A stretch of 25,154 bases of DNA. It comes from a virus. Of this stretch, positions 6,874-18,700 are shown one piece after another. Both the position numbers and the translations under genes were made by a program. The DNA is taken from positions 1 through 25,154 of IMG/VR virus record IMGVR_UViG_3300049226_000086. The stretch is one strand, 5' to 3'. The number at the start of each line of letters is the position of its first letter. The first letter of the stretch is position 1. The notes below the pieces were generated by a model. That model searched no databases, was not told where the DNA came from, and worked only from the letters and a program-made list of their open reading frames with translations.

Positions 6874-7326
6874 ATGGAATTAAAACAATTAGTAGTCGAT
6901 AGTAAGGCAATGTGGATAGATTTTGCTGGCCTCGACGGGTTTTCAATAGAGATTGCTAATCTCTCACGAAAAGAATTAACAGGTATACGAAAAAAGTGTA
7001 CCACTTCAAAATTTAATAGAAAAAGCAGACAAATCGAAGAAGTATTAGACGATGATAAGTTTGTAAGAGAGTTTACCAAAGGTACAATAAAAAATTGGAA
7101 GGGATTATCACTTGAACACTTAGAAACCTTACTGCTTATTGATGCAGGAGATACAGATAAGAGCGAAGAAGTGCCCTATAGTAGAGAAAATGCGGAAATA
7201 TTAGTATCTCAATCCACTGAATTCGATACATGGCTCAACGAGGTAGTCTTTGATTTAGAAAACTTTCGTGATAAGCCAAAGGGAGAAGTGCCTAGAAAGA
7301 CTGGAAGAACTGTTCAAAAACCTTGA
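6874..7326 (+). CDS. Tail assembly chaperone (lambda gpG-like)
   Basis: A 150-aa acidic, mostly helical protein between tube and tape measure genes, the place where siphoviruses encode the chaperone that coats the tape measure during tail assembly. It starts MELKQLVVDSKAMWIDFAGLDGFSIEIANLSRKEL, continues with a charged helical section (KKCTTSKFNRKSRQIEEVLDD), and has the WKGLSLEHLETLL segment near residues 71-83 typical of such chaperones. The reading frame ends at a TGA (7324-7326) inside the start of another frame (7259-7654) that continues with protein-like sequence. This is the classical G/GT arrangement, where a minority of ribosomes change frame and make a longer fusion. The basic tail FRDKPKGEVPRKTGRTVQKP belongs to the unshifted form only if slippage occurs early in the overlap. 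Confidence 0.7.
   Translation: MELKQLVVDSKAMWIDFAGLDGFSIEIANLSRKELTGIRKKCTTSKFNRKSRQIEEVLDDDKFVREFTKGTIKNWKGLSLEHLETLLLIDAGDTDKSEEVPYSRENAEILVSQSTEFDTWLNEVVFDLENFRDKPKGEVPRKTGRTVQKP
7259..7326 (+). other. Candidate programmed frameshift region (G to T)
   Basis: The upstream frame is open to 7326 and the downstream frame is open from 7259, so the switch must happen in these 68 bases. The frames differ by +1 (equivalently -2), not the commoner -1. Candidate sites seen: UUU-C at 7264-7267 (tRNA-Phe can slip +1 to UUC), GAGAA at 7283-7287 (GAA slipping -2 to GAG), the A5 run 7316-7320 (AAA slipping -2 to AAA), and CCU-UGA at 7321-7326 (a +1 shift at a stop codon). I cannot choose among them by eye. 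Confidence 0.6.
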
Positions 7327-7654
7327 TGCTGGTTTAACTCCCGACCGGTACTTTGATATGCAAGACCAGATGGGGTTAGAGATAGAGGTAGAAGAAATAC
7401 CCCCAGAATTGAATGATTTTCCAGAAGACGTACTAAGTGCGGTAGGTATATTTGGACGATTAGGAGATAGAGTATATCCTGAAATTGGTTATATAGGAAA
7501 AGACTATATTTTATTAAATGAGTTAATGCCATTATATACAATAAATGACAAAAACTTTTTCCTAGAAGTTTTACAGTGGCTAGATGCCAGAGCTATCAAA
7601 CAATCCGCAGAGCAATTAAAGCGGGAGTATGATAAAATGAAGAGAAGACACTAG
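7268..7654 (+). CDS. Tail assembly chaperone extension (lambda gpT-like, made by frameshift)
   Basis: The T-type part of a G/GT chaperone pair; in the lambda family this domain binds tail tube subunits and recruits them to the chaperone-covered tape measure. The frame opens at 7259; the first possible independent start is GTG 7268, with no ribosome site before it, and the first in-frame ATG (7358) also lacks one, so production by frameshift from 6874 is more likely. Recognisable text: LTPDRYFDMQDQMG, then EIEVEEIPPELNDFP, LGDRVYPEIGYIGKDY (about residues 65-80), and a C-terminal FLEVLQWLDARAIKQSAEQLKREYDKMKRR helix. A fusion from 6874 would be about 260 aa. The stop overlaps the tape measure start (TAGTG). 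The GDRVYPEIGYIGKD pattern is reminiscent of other marine phage tail regions, from memory only. Confidence 0.65.
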   Translation: MISQREKCLERLEELFKNLDAGLTPDRYFDMQDQMGLEIEVEEIPPELNDFPEDVLSAVGIFGRLGDRVYPEIGYIGKDYILLNELMPLYTINDKNFFLEVLQWLDARAIKQSAEQLKREYDKMKRRH

Positions 7655-10600
7655 TGGCAAATGAAATCACTTTTAAAGTTAAACTTACTGATGATGGTGG
7701 GTTAAAAGTTGTTGCTAAAGAAGCGGACAAGGCTTCTAAAGCAACTGATAAACTTGGTAAATCTACAGAAACTTTAAATAGAGCCCGAAATAGAAATAAT
7801 AAAATTGAAAAGGGTGTTGGTCAATCAGGTCTTTCTACAGCTAAGGGATTCTCTAAACAAGCAGGTGCGATAACTGGCGGTCTTGTTCCTGCCTATGCGG
7901 TTCTTGCCGCACATATTTTTGCAATTACAGCAGCCTTTAATACTTTAAAAAATGCGGCTCAAGTCGGTATTTTAGAAGAGGGTTTCGCACGCCTAGGTAA
8001 TACTGTTGGTAGAACCTCAGATTTAATGGCTAGTAGGTTAAAAGATATAACTAACGGTGCCATATCTACAGAGCAGGCGTTGAGAAGTGCCTCTGCCGGT
8101 TTCTCGGCAGGAATGTCCACAGCAGAAATGGAAGGATTGGCAAAAATTGCTAAAGGTGCTTCCATTGCTCTTGGTAGAGATTTAGGCGATGCTTTAGACA
8201 GGCTTATACGAGGTACTGCAAAGTTAGAGCCAGAAATTTTAGATGAATTAGGTCTTTTTATAAGATTAGATGATGCAGCCGCAGATTACGCCATAACTTT
8301 AGGAAAAACTGCAAATCAATTAACACAGACGGAGAAACAGCAAGCGTTTCTAAATGCAGCGTTAGAGCAGGGCGAGAGAAAATTTGGAGCAGTACAAGAT
8401 ATAGATACTAATCCTTTTAATAAACTTGCCGCATCTTTCAAAGAATTAGCAGAGAATATTCTACAATTCATTAATGTAGGTGTGATTCCTTTCATGAATA
8501 TACTATCTAATAATGCCATGGCATTAGTAGGAGTTTTGATTCTGTTTGGAAATACTGTTTTGCAAAAAATGGTTCCGGCTTTACATGAGATGGGAGAAAA
8601 GCAATTAGAGGTTGCTGAAAAAGCAAAAAAAGCCGCCCCCGCTTTAAAAAAGGTAACTAGAGAAGCTATTAGGACGGAAGAAGCTGCAATTAAAATGGCT
8701 AAGGTAAAAGCCGGTAAAAATACTATTTTTTCTCAATTACAAGGAAAGATAGGGGCTGGCAAAGGTAGTGCGAAAGATATAGAAAAGTCTATTACGTCTT
8801 TGAATGCCTCTATTAAAAAACGACAAGCACACGCTAAGAAAACAGGGGTGGTAGTTAGTGCGGAGTATAAAAGAGAGACGCAACAGTTAATAGAGTTAAA
8901 AGCACATTATGTAGAGTTAGCAGCACTAAGAAGAGGTGCTAGTAAGAAGTCTGCCACAACAGCCTTAGATATTGGTGCGGGTGGGGCAGAAGGACAAGTA
9001 ACAAAAACCATGAGTGCAATAGAGGAAGGCGGAGCAATGGCAAGTATAGGTATTGCTACGGACGGTTTTAAGAAATTTAAAGAAGAGATAGACGGTACCG
9101 ATGAAAAAACAGAAAAGTTTACCAAAGGTGCTAGTAAAATGGGCAAGGCAAATATAGCCCTTAAAAAGGGTTTACTTGTTGCTAGCGGTGCAGTAAGAAT
9201 ATTTGGTATGGCTTTTATGAAGTTTGTCCCGTTTCTTGGCTGGGCAGTATTTGCTATAGGGTTACTAGTAGCTGCGTTTAAAAAGTTATTTATGAGCAGT
9301 GATAAAGCAAAAACACCTTTACAGGAGTTAAATACGGTTGTAGATACCATGCCTGAAAAATATAAGCAATTAGGAGAAGCTATTCAGAAGTCCAACGATA
9401 GAATGGCTGTCGCTGCTACTGAGCAGGCCAAATCCGTAGAAAGAGGATACCAAATTGGACAGGCTTGGGGTGTTGCTGATGGAGTTCTTACGGAAGTAAC
9501 CCAGTCCTACGCAAAATTTAGTGCAGAACTTCAAAAGACAGATATAGGCATACTCGGTATACTTTTAGGGTATTTTACACGATTCGCAGAATTTTTACGC
9601 AGTCTCCCAAATCTATTAGACGCAGCTGGTGAAAAGTGGGATTCATGGACAACGCGGATAACAAGCTCTGCTATATGGAAGGCCGCCGCCGCTGCTATTC
9701 AAGGACCTATGACAGCAGCAGGAGACGCAATAGATTCCGTTTTAGATCCGCAAATAGACGCTACAAAAATTGCTAACGCAACCGGCCCTTTCAGAGATAC
9801 TTTACAAGCCATGATAGATAATGGTGGCCCTGCTAAGAAAGTTCTTGAAGATATGTTTTCGAAAGCGGGGGTCTCGGGTGTACAAGAATTTATAGACAAA
9901 ATTAAAGAGTCAAATACTGTAGTAAAAGTAAATGGTAAAGTATTAAAAGGTTCAGAGAGGATAATTCACTTATATAATAAAGCTTTAAAGGATGCAAAAA
10001 CAGAAACAGGAGCCATGGTTGACGCAACAAAGGGTTTTGAAAAAGCTCTAATTGAGCAAGGTAAGAAAACAACAGCATTTTTTAGTAGTTTAAACTCAAA
10101 AGATAAATTTCAAGGTCTTTCAAATGAATTAGTACTACTTTCCGGGAATATTGATAAATCTGTTGCAACTCTAGAGAAGCAAGGGGTACAAGCTGATGTT
10201 ATTTCTAAAGTTTGGAAAGATGCAGGTAACTGGTTACAAAAATATGGTATTAGTCAAGCAGACCTTGAAAGTCAAGGTGGAGCAGCGCTACAACCTCTTA
10301 TTGATGGGGCAAACAGAGTAGTAGATGCAACTGCTAACGCTAAAAACCAAATTCAACTATTAAATGCTAGTTTAAAAAGTATAAAGCTTGATGATAAGCT
10401 TGATAAAGCCCGACGCATGAATAAGCAAATGACTGAAACCCTTATCAAAACAGGAAAGTGGGAAACAACTGTAGCACAAGATGCAAAAAATATTAAAGAA
10501 GATCGAGAGGCAGCTAGATCACTGGCGGAAGCCGAATTCGGTATTAAGGTAGCTATAATAACCCTAGAACAAGAACTTTTACTTGCAAAAATTGAGTTCC

Positions 10601-11985
10601 AACTGCAGGACAAAACCCTTAGTCAGGGGCAAATTGACGCGCTCACAACACAGAGAGATATTGTGGAAGCAATGGGCATGATGAAAGTGCAAGCAGCAGA
10701 AAAAGAAAGAGATCTAGCATTAGAGACCGCAGATATTACTGCCAAATCAGCGGGTGCAGGTTTAAAAGATAAAGCTCTTACAGAAATGGGTGGGGCATCA
10801 AATCAGGGACAAAAAGCACTAAAATTTAGTGAGCAGGCGGCATCGGGTGCATTTAGTGCAGCTACTTCCGCACTGCCTGACGATGCCACTGACGATCAAA
10901 AATCCATGGCCAAGTTAACAGATTCTAGATCCCAGTTAGAGGGGTTGAAAGCATTAACAAGCGATACTATGGAGCAGCTAAAGCAGTTAGGACCTGAAGG
11001 GGAGCTAATAGCAGCAGCAACAGAAGGAGCTTATGCAATAGGTGATGCCTGGATGGAAGCAGCTATCACTATTAAGGATGGCGCGCAGGGTATGGAAAAA
11101 GGCGCAGCTATAGCTGGTGCCATCGCTACAACTATAGGACAAATTGGTAATATAATGGCAGCAGCTTCCAAAGCACGAATAGCGGGAGTTGATAAAGAAA
11201 TAGAAGCAGAAAAGAAAAGAGATGGCAAGTCAAAAGAAAGTTTAGCAAAAATAAACGCGCTCGAAAAGAAAAAAGAAGCAATGAAGAGAAAAGCTTTCGA
11301 GCAAAACAAAAAAATGCAGATGGCTCAAGTTATTGCCAATACTGCAGCAGCAATAATGGGATTATGGTCAGGAATTAAAGACCCTTACGTGGGTCCAGCT
11401 TTAGCTACTGCCCAGATGGCAGTAGTAGGAGCGTTAGGTGCTGCACAATTAGCTGTTATTGCAGGTACGTCCTATCAGGGAGGAGGTAGTGTATCTCAAC
11501 CTTCCGGACCCTCCGGTATTGCCGTAGGTAAGAGAAGGGAATCAACTGATTTAGCCAAATCACAATCAGCTCGAGGAGAGCTAGCATATTTCCGTGGAGA
11601 TCAAGGAATAGGCGGACCGGAAAACTTTAGAGCCGCTTTCTATGGTAAGAAGCATAGGGCTTACGGAGGAAATGCAGGATACATAGTTGGGGAACAAGGT
11701 CCGGAACTATTTATGCCAGATCGTCCAGGTACTATTGTTCCTGCCGACGATACTGCAGAAATGGGAGCAGCCTCAAATGTGGTATTTAATATTAATACTA
11801 TAGATGCCTCAGGAGTTGAAGAAATGTTAGAAAGTCAACAAGGAAATATTATAGGAATGCTTAGATCGGCAGCAAATGCATATGGAGAAGATTTTATGGA
11901 ATCAGTAGATGAAACTTCAATGATTTCACCCACGGTTTCATCCTACGGAGGCCCTCAAGGGTCAGCACACAGGCGGAAAAGATAA
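7654..11985 (+). CDS. Tape measure protein
   Basis: Sets tail length and takes part in DNA ejection. By far the longest gene of the tail shaft (1443 aa), following the chaperone frames, Ala/Lys/Gly-rich and helical throughout. It starts with the usual strand and helix (ITFKVKLTDDGGLKVVAKEADKASKATDKL). Hydrophobic segments lie at about residues 72-97, 272-302 and 505-545 (FVPFLGWAVFAIGLLVAAF), suited to inserting into the host membrane. A lysine-rich coiled coil occupies about 1178-1225 and leads into a hydrophobic Ala-rich run. The C terminus carries GGNAGYIVGEQGPELFMPDR (about 1339-1358), a motif very common at tape measure ends. At about 0.15 nm per residue it predicts a tail near 215 nm. 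Start is GTG overlapping the previous stop. No lytic transglycosylase or peptidase motif was recognised. Confidence 0.92.
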   Translation: MANEITFKVKLTDDGGLKVVAKEADKASKATDKLGKSTETLNRARNRNNKIEKGVGQSGLSTAKGFSKQAGAITGGLVPAYAVLAAHIFAITAAFNTLKNAAQVGILEEGFARLGNTVGRTSDLMASRLKDITNGAISTEQALRSASAGFSAGMSTAEMEGLAKIAKGASIALGRDLGDALDRLIRGTAKLEPEILDELGLFIRLDDAAADYAITLGKTANQLTQTEKQQAFLNAALEQGERKFGAVQDIDTNPFNKLAASFKELAENILQFINVGVIPFMNILSNNAMALVGVLILFGNTVLQKMVPALHEMGEKQLEVAEKAKKAAPALKKVTREAIRTEEAAIKMAKVKAGKNTIFSQLQGKIGAGKGSAKDIEKSITSLNASIKKRQAHAKKTGVVVSAEYKRETQQLIELKAHYVELAALRRGASKKSATTALDIGAGGAEGQVTKTMSAIEEGGAMASIGIATDGFKKFKEEIDGTDEKTEKFTKGASKMGKANIALKKGLLVASGAVRIFGMAFMKFVPFLGWAVFAIGLLVAAFKKLFMSSDKAKTPLQELNTVVDTMPEKYKQLGEAIQKSNDRMAVAATEQAKSVERGYQIGQAWGVADGVLTEVTQSYAKFSAELQKTDIGILGILLGYFTRFAEFLRSLPNLLDAAGEKWDSWTTRITSSAIWKAAAAAIQGPMTAAGDAIDSVLDPQIDATKIANATGPFRDTLQAMIDNGGPAKKVLEDMFSKAGVSGVQEFIDKIKESNTVVKVNGKVLKGSERIIHLYNKALKDAKTETGAMVDATKGFEKALIEQGKKTTAFFSSLNSKDKFQGLSNELVLLSGNIDKSVATLEKQGVQADVISKVWKDAGNWLQKYGISQADLESQGGAALQPLIDGANRVVDATANAKNQIQLLNASLKSIKLDDKLDKARRMNKQMTETLIKTGKWETTVAQDAKNIKEDREAARSLAEAEFGIKVAIITLEQELLLAKIEFQLQDKTLSQGQIDALTTQRDIVEAMGMMKVQAAEKERDLALETADITAKSAGAGLKDKALTEMGGASNQGQKALKFSEQAASGAFSAATSALPDDATDDQKSMAKLTDSRSQLEGLKALTSDTMEQLKQLGPEGELIAAATEGAYAIGDAWMEAAITIKDGAQGMEKGAAIAGAIATTIGQIGNIMAAASKARIAGVDKEIEAEKKRDGKSKESLAKINALEKKKEAMKRKAFEQNKKMQMAQVIANTAAAIMGLWSGIKDPYVGPALATAQMAVVGALGAAQLAVIAGTSYQGGGSVSQPSGPSGIAVGKRRESTDLAKSQSARGELAYFRGDQGIGGPENFRAAFYGKKHRAYGGNAGYIVGEQGPELFMPDRPGTIVPADDTAEMGAASNVVFNINTIDASGVEEMLESQQGNIIGMLRSAANAYGEDFMESVDETSMISPTVSSYGGPQGSAHRRKR

Positions 11986-12755
11986 TGGCTTTTATGGATA
12001 TATTACCAGATCCTATTTATAAAAGGAGTTATTGGGGTAAAGAGGATGGTACTGGAGATCAGCCCGGGCCTGGTTTCGCGTCCGTTAGTGTCACTTCTGA
12101 TCAAGAAATGATGGTTACTAGAACTAATTCACAAAGAGTTATATCTAGGGCGTCAGCAGGACATAAATGGAAAATCAGTATAAACTATAATCCTATGACA
12201 CGAGAGGAGTTTGAGCCCGTTAATTCTTTTTTACACATGCAAAGAGGTCCTCTTACCCCCTTCAAAGTTTCTTTGCCCCAGTACAGGAATCCTAGAAACT
12301 CTGCTTTCAGTACAAATAACTATAAGAACAACTTTCAAGTTGATGGTAGTCATATAGCAGGGCGGCAGTACTTAAATATGAATAATACAAATAATAGTTA
12401 TGTACTTACAGATGCTGATGGGGCTACAGTTACTAATACAAATAAGATCCCAACAAATATTCCTGCAGAGGGCGATGCTCTCACAATAACAGATTCTAAT
12501 AACTCTAATCATACAAAAACATATTTGGTTACATACGTTGAAACTTATTATGTCTATCATAGTACACAACCTGCTTCCGCAAAAACTCTACGAGTAGGAA
12601 TACATCCTCCCTTAACAAAAACAGTGAGTGATAATGCTGATATTGTATTTTCTCCTGTTTTATTCAAAGTTATTAAACCAAATGCTGTAAGTACTTATTC
12701 TTTAGGTACTGATAATTTATTTAAGTTCAAGTTACAGCTAGAAGAATATTTATGA
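11985..12755 (+). CDS. Putative distal tail / minor tail protein
   Basis: A 256-aa protein between tape measure and tail hub, where siphoviruses encode distal tail proteins (Dit, lambda gpM/gpL). The first ~110 residues contain ISRASAGHKWKISINYNPMTREEFEPVNSFLHMQRGPLTPF, resembling the beta-sandwich of minor tail proteins whose central region measures out a short surface segment ('LHMQRG..PF'). The rest (about 120-256) is Asn/Thr-rich beta sequence ending FKFKLQLEEYL. I infer the ring connecting tube and hub. It overlaps the tape measure by one base (TAATG) and the hub by four (ATGA), so its translation is linked to both. Lambda-type gpK/gpI proteins are absent from this gap, so the tip is simpler than lambda's. 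Confidence 0.6.
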   Translation: MAFMDILPDPIYKRSYWGKEDGTGDQPGPGFASVSVTSDQEMMVTRTNSQRVISRASAGHKWKISINYNPMTREEFEPVNSFLHMQRGPLTPFKVSLPQYRNPRNSAFSTNNYKNNFQVDGSHIAGRQYLNMNNTNNSYVLTDADGATVTNTNKIPTNIPAEGDALTITDSNNSNHTKTYLVTYVETYYVYHSTQPASAKTLRVGIHPPLTKTVSDNADIVFSPVLFKVIKPNAVSTYSLGTDNLFKFKLQLEEYL

Positions 12756-15700
12756 GTACACGTGATATAGATACAAAAGTACAAGCATCCCTCCTCGCGG
12801 GGGATTCTTTTGAGTACGCTCATTTAGTAAAATTTGAGCGTGTTATAAGCACAGTCTCCTCAAAACCTTCAGAATCATCCACAGATTACTCTTATATCAC
12901 AGACGCATCTATAGATATAGCATGGGATGATGGTAGTGCGGATGTTCAAGGAAACTCTAATGGTAGCCAGACGTATATCTCTAATAGACTTACTAAGGTT
13001 GGAGGTATAAACGAAACTACTGCAGCGAAATCAACAACTCTAAGCCTGGGAGTTTCTTCAGTAGCTTTAGGGTCTTCAATTCAAGCAGGTAATAGTGATC
13101 GAGTAACTTTAACCCCTGCTGGTAGTAGTTATCCGTATACTGCTACTATAGAAATGGTAGATGCGAATGATCCTTGGGATGAGAGAGGCTTTTCTGAAGG
13201 AGACAAAATCAAAGTCTCCCATAGTACCACTACTAATACATGGCATAATGTTGACCTAACTATTGACAGATTTACTAATAATAACAGAACCGCCCATTGT
13301 ACGATTGTAGCAAATGAAAAACCCTCTACTACCATTTCCAATGATCAAGGAAACATTACAATAGATCTTGATACTGATGAGATATCTGCTATTCTTAATG
13401 ATCCCACTGATTCCACTTACGCAGGATATATTAATAGGGAAGTATTCATTTATAAAGCACATATTAATCCCAATACTGGAGAATTAATTGGGAATAGTGC
13501 AACCTCAGGACCTTACTTAGTTTTCAAAGGTATAATAGCGAAAGTAAAACTTTCAGAAGATCCCACTAAAAATTCTACAGTAACATGGTCGTTAACAAGT
13601 CATTGGGGAGACTTCGTCAGGGTAAGTGGTCGAGTCACTTCAGATGCTGAACACAGAGCTTTAGGTACAAATGGCGAACCAGATGCTAATGCATTACACA
13701 GACATGAGTACGCTGGGGATTTAGGATTTATGCATGGTGAACAAGCAATTAATATAATTGCTATTTATCAAGTCATGGAAACTAGGTACAAGATGAAGAG
13801 TTCTGGTTTATTTGGCTTAAAGAAAAAGATGGTCGAATACCAAGTTGAGGTTGATAGAGATGTTGATTTACGATTAAATTTAGAAGCCAAAGCCCTTCCT
13901 GTAATATACGGTGTTAATAGAGTTGATAGTATTCCTGTCTTTGCTGATTCTAAGTATAATGATGCCGCAATGATTTATGTAATATATGCAATATGTGAGG
14001 GTGAAGTAAGTGGTATTTATGATATTTATGTGGATGATCAATCACGTATTTGTGTAGATAAAAATGATTCTGATACTAGAGCAACCCAGACAGGTGATGA
14101 AACTATTGATGTAATTTGTGAGGGAAGAATGGATAGAGGAGATACTCTTAGTTCTTCGGCATCTTCTAGTCGTCAACAATCCAACTCTGACTTTTTAAAC
14201 ATGGGTAGTTGGTCTATATATGGACAAACAGGGATAGGTCGTATTAATGGTCGAAGATTCGGAGTTAATAATGCCCCTATAGAAAACCCTAATTCTGATG
14301 CCGGAGTGACTCATGAAAAGCAAACTCTTTTACAATATCCAATTAAATCTAAACTAATTTTTCATGCAGGACGCTCACACCAACGCTCTGATGATTTAAT
14401 CACTACTATTGCGGAGGCGGGAAAAGCCAATGTTAATAATGGATTCAAATTACAAGGAGATTTAGATTATAAAGAGAACTACTGGAGTGCTAATCATAGA
14501 TTATTAGATACTGCATATGTGGTAGCAGAGTATGAAATAGCAGAAGGAGATGTTACTATCCCTACGCTAGATTTTGTTATGCGAGGAAAGGAAATAGAGC
14601 AATACAACTATGACTACTCCTATAGAGCGGAACCTGGTACTGCTTATGATGCTACTAAGAGAGCCCTTTATCCTATTGGCTCTACTGTTGATTTTTATAA
14701 GACGGATGGTACTGCATTAGCACAAAACGTTCAAATTGTAGACTCCTATAAATACATTAATGCCAGAGAAGAAGAAATCTGGAAATACCGTTTTAGTCAA
14801 GATCCAATCACAATAGCAGGAACTACTGAATTCCGTATGGTTCTAGATGGAGTAGACTATGACCATGCTAATCATTATAAAATGGTTACCTGGGATCATA
14901 AATCTGCAACAGGTACAGTAACTAAAACCCTACGAAAAGCCGTAACTACTAATTCAAGTGATGGAAATGCTACAGTCACTGCCACTGGAGGTAGTTCTAC
15001 TGATGGTATAACTATTACTCCTGCGGATCAAGAATTACGAGATTGGATTACTTATTTATCCGGTTTAGCCGGTACTACTGTTGTATTTCAAATATTTGGC
15101 ACAACGCTCACAGCAGATGACCTACTAAATACATTAGCACAATTACAGTTAGACAGTGGAGGAGATAACCCTAATGTAACTGGTGGTTCTGGCTCTGAAG
15201 TAATTTCTGGTGCTGGAAACACTACTACAGATATGGATAAGATTACTCATCTACTTATTAGTAATGCTTGTTATATAGGAGGTTCTCAAACTACAGATGA
15301 CTTCTATAAAGGTCAAATAATAAAAGTTACACAATCAAATCCAGATGGAAGTGTTAAAACTCAAACCAGAGAAATAATCGGGTACGATGGTAGTACAAAA
15401 ATAGTTTATACAGGTAGTTTAAGTCCTATTGAAAGTAATTCACAATCTATAGGTACTTATACTGTTCCTGCGTATACGGTAAACTCTACTACGGTAGTAC
15501 TGAATAATGTTACTAACATACCTACTCCTTCTAATTCTGTTAAATTAGTTATCTCAGGTGAGCAATATGCTACTTCAATACCTAATGGTACTCAAATTAC
15601 AGGCGTAAATACAACTACTAAAACACTAACGTTGAATCAAGCCTGTAGTTTTGGTGCTGGTTCTAGCATTACTGTTTATAAATCAAATAATGCTGGTTCT

Positions 15701-18700
15701 ACTGTTGTTGAGCCCACTCCATTTGATTTCATTCCATTAGCTCCCGCAGATCTACCTGCAGGAGTACCTGCAACTACATTTGAAATTTTGCCGATGGGAG
15801 ATAAGAAAGTCTCTATTAACCCAGCTTTGCAGTTATTGGATTATATACAAAGCGAAAGATATGGAAGAGGGTTAGACTTAACTAAAGATATTAAGTTATC
15901 TACTTTTCAACAAACCGCTCGTGCTTGTGATACTAGATCAGACATTACATTAATACTAGCAGATGGTACATATGCTGTAAATGAAAAATGGTCAGCTACT
16001 AGTACAAGTGGGGGTATTGAGTATTTTCAATGGCAAGGAACCATAAAAGAAGTAACTTCTATAACCTATAATAGCGTTGCGTACAAGCAAGTAATATTTA
16101 CTGATTGTATAGGAAAAATTGCTCATAAATGGTTTGATTGGAAAACTTATGAAATAGGAAACTACATATATCACAAGATAGGTGATGTAATAAAACTATT
16201 TTTAGTTCCTGCTAATAATACAATAACAGAGCCTGTTAGTAATACTGCTAATCAAACTACTTTACCTATTAAGAAAGTAGGTACAAGTACAACTGCCAAT
16301 GTATTTATTGGTGGAAGCGGTGGCGCAACTCTTAGAGAATCTTCTTGGGATTACAATCCCGTTGTTAAAAAATATGATTCTAATAATGATGACTTTTCTA
16401 CTAATGGATACTCTCTTTATGATGCGGATGATGTCATCTATTGGAGATACTTAGGTTGGCAAGAGCACAACCAACGAGAGGTTACTAGACACCAGACTAA
16501 TGCAGTAATTCGTACGGAAACACCTGTATTTGATAACGTAAACTCAATGTTAGAGCACTTTAATGGTATATTAAGATATGCTAATGGTAAGTATGAGTTA
16601 GATATAGAACAGGCTACTCCAGTCATCCCGTCCACAGTAACGTTACATAGTACTGCATATACTGAACCTCGTAGAATAAATCAAGATGATATTGTTGGTG
16701 CAATAAGTCTTGATGATGCAGGTCTTAAAGGTAGTGCAAATAGTGTAAGTGTTGCTATTCCTGATCCTAAAGTACGATATGATACTCGTAGTGTAACATT
16801 TTTTAATTCTATTTACTTAAAAGAAGATAGAGGAATACCTAAAAAGAAAGATGTAAAAACTCCTTTTGTTACTAATTACTATAATGCAAGAATTAACGCA
16901 GAACAGTATTTGATACAATCTAGGTTCTCTAGAAAAGTTAATTTTAAAATGCACCCAAAAGGTGCTTTAATATTAGCAGGGTCTATAGTTTTGATCACCT
17001 ACGAAAGATTCGGATGGGTAGATAAAACTTTCCGAGTTAGTAATGTTCGTATAGATCCAGATTGTTTAGTACAGATAACGGCAGATGAGCACGAGGACGA
17101 TGCTTATAAAATAGATGCAAAGAAAAAGAAATTTGGGCAAGATGATGATGGGGGTCCGGGCCCGGGTCCAGATCCAGAGGGTCCAAAACCTGTTGCTCCT
17201 ACCGCCTTAACAGCAAGCACTAATGTAGATAATGCTGTAGAAGTATCATGGACTAATTCCCTAAACTTTGGAAAACCTGGAAAAGCAAAAAAACCAGTTG
17301 TATGGACTACAGAAATCCATATGAATGATAACAGTGATTATACTGCCGGAACAGGAGGCACCGAAAAAGTCACAATAGCAGGCAAGGAAGATAGTGTTCT
17401 TGTTGCTTTCCCTACTATTACTGCAGATACAACTAGGTATTTTTGGATTAAACATGTAAGAAATGGAGTAAGTTCAGCGTGGTTCCCTGCAAGTGGAAAT
17501 AATCCAGGAACAGGAATAACCGGCACAGCAATTTATAATGAGCTAAAAGATACCAAAACTCATACTGCAGAACTATTCAAAGTCTTCCCTTATAGTGAAA
17601 CTGTAGGTACCAATGCATTAACAGTATTTGATATCCCTACAATACAATGTAGTCTAGCGGATGCGACAATGGGAGATCTTAGTATACCCTCTGGAGGCTC
17701 TGGAGCTATTACTAGCGGGCAAGTTATTCAAGCAAATGGTACAGCTACTGGATGGTGGACAAGCAGTGATGCTGCAGGGTTTGGTGCAACTTCAAATACA
17801 CAACTTCAAAGAGTTTTTGTAGTAATTTCATCTTCAGACGCTGCTGTTAATATAACTGAAAGCGGAGGCACTTTTAATTGGAGTGCTCCCGAACTGGTTG
17901 CAGCTATACCTCCGGAGGCTGCTTTTGTTGCAACACCAACCAATGACAACCATTTATTCATTAATACTGGTGATACTATTTCGAATGATTTTACCTGTAA
18001 ATTTATAGTTGTATATGACGGTACTGATTTAACATATGCAACAACAGGAACTGTAGATGGTAATGGAGATCCTTATTATGGTATATTAATAACTGCGACT
18101 AGAGGGGGTCTTGCGGCATCAGGCACTTTATCACTATCTAACGGGGTTTCTACATATGGACAAGTAGTAATATCAGCAACCGGAGTTATTACAATAAATA
18201 ATGCTGCAGATATTCTTGACCCAACAGAGAGTGATGAAACTGCAGAAATTGACTACTCTATTATTAATAGAAATGATAGTAATAAAGTAATGCAAAAAGG
18301 TACTATTACTTTGGGTCGACAAAGAATCACCCGAGAAAGTGAAGAAATCACAGTCGATATTGGCGCTAGTGGCTCAGATCAGATTGATGTATCTACATAT
18401 AATGCGTGGGTCTCAGATGGTTCTCCTTGGGCGGCCACAGAGGGTGAAACTGATCAATATGCACAGGAAGCAGCGATTCACGTCATGGCAAATACTTCCG
18501 ATAACTTTATAAGACCTAATGATATTTTAACAATTACTAACGGGGTTCTTGAGACAGCCTCGAGAATATACAGTGGGCCTCATCGTAATTCTTCTGCAAG
18601 TAGTGTGCAGCACGAAAATTGGAGTAGTAAAGTTGTTAAAAGATTCGACGGTAGCGTTATTGTTGACGGTACTTTATCAGCATCTAAACTAGAAGCAAAT

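Noticed and set aside
8907-9350. 147-codon minus-strand frame opposite the tape measure
   Set aside because: Shadow of an Ala/Lys-rich helical gene; nothing recognisable in it.
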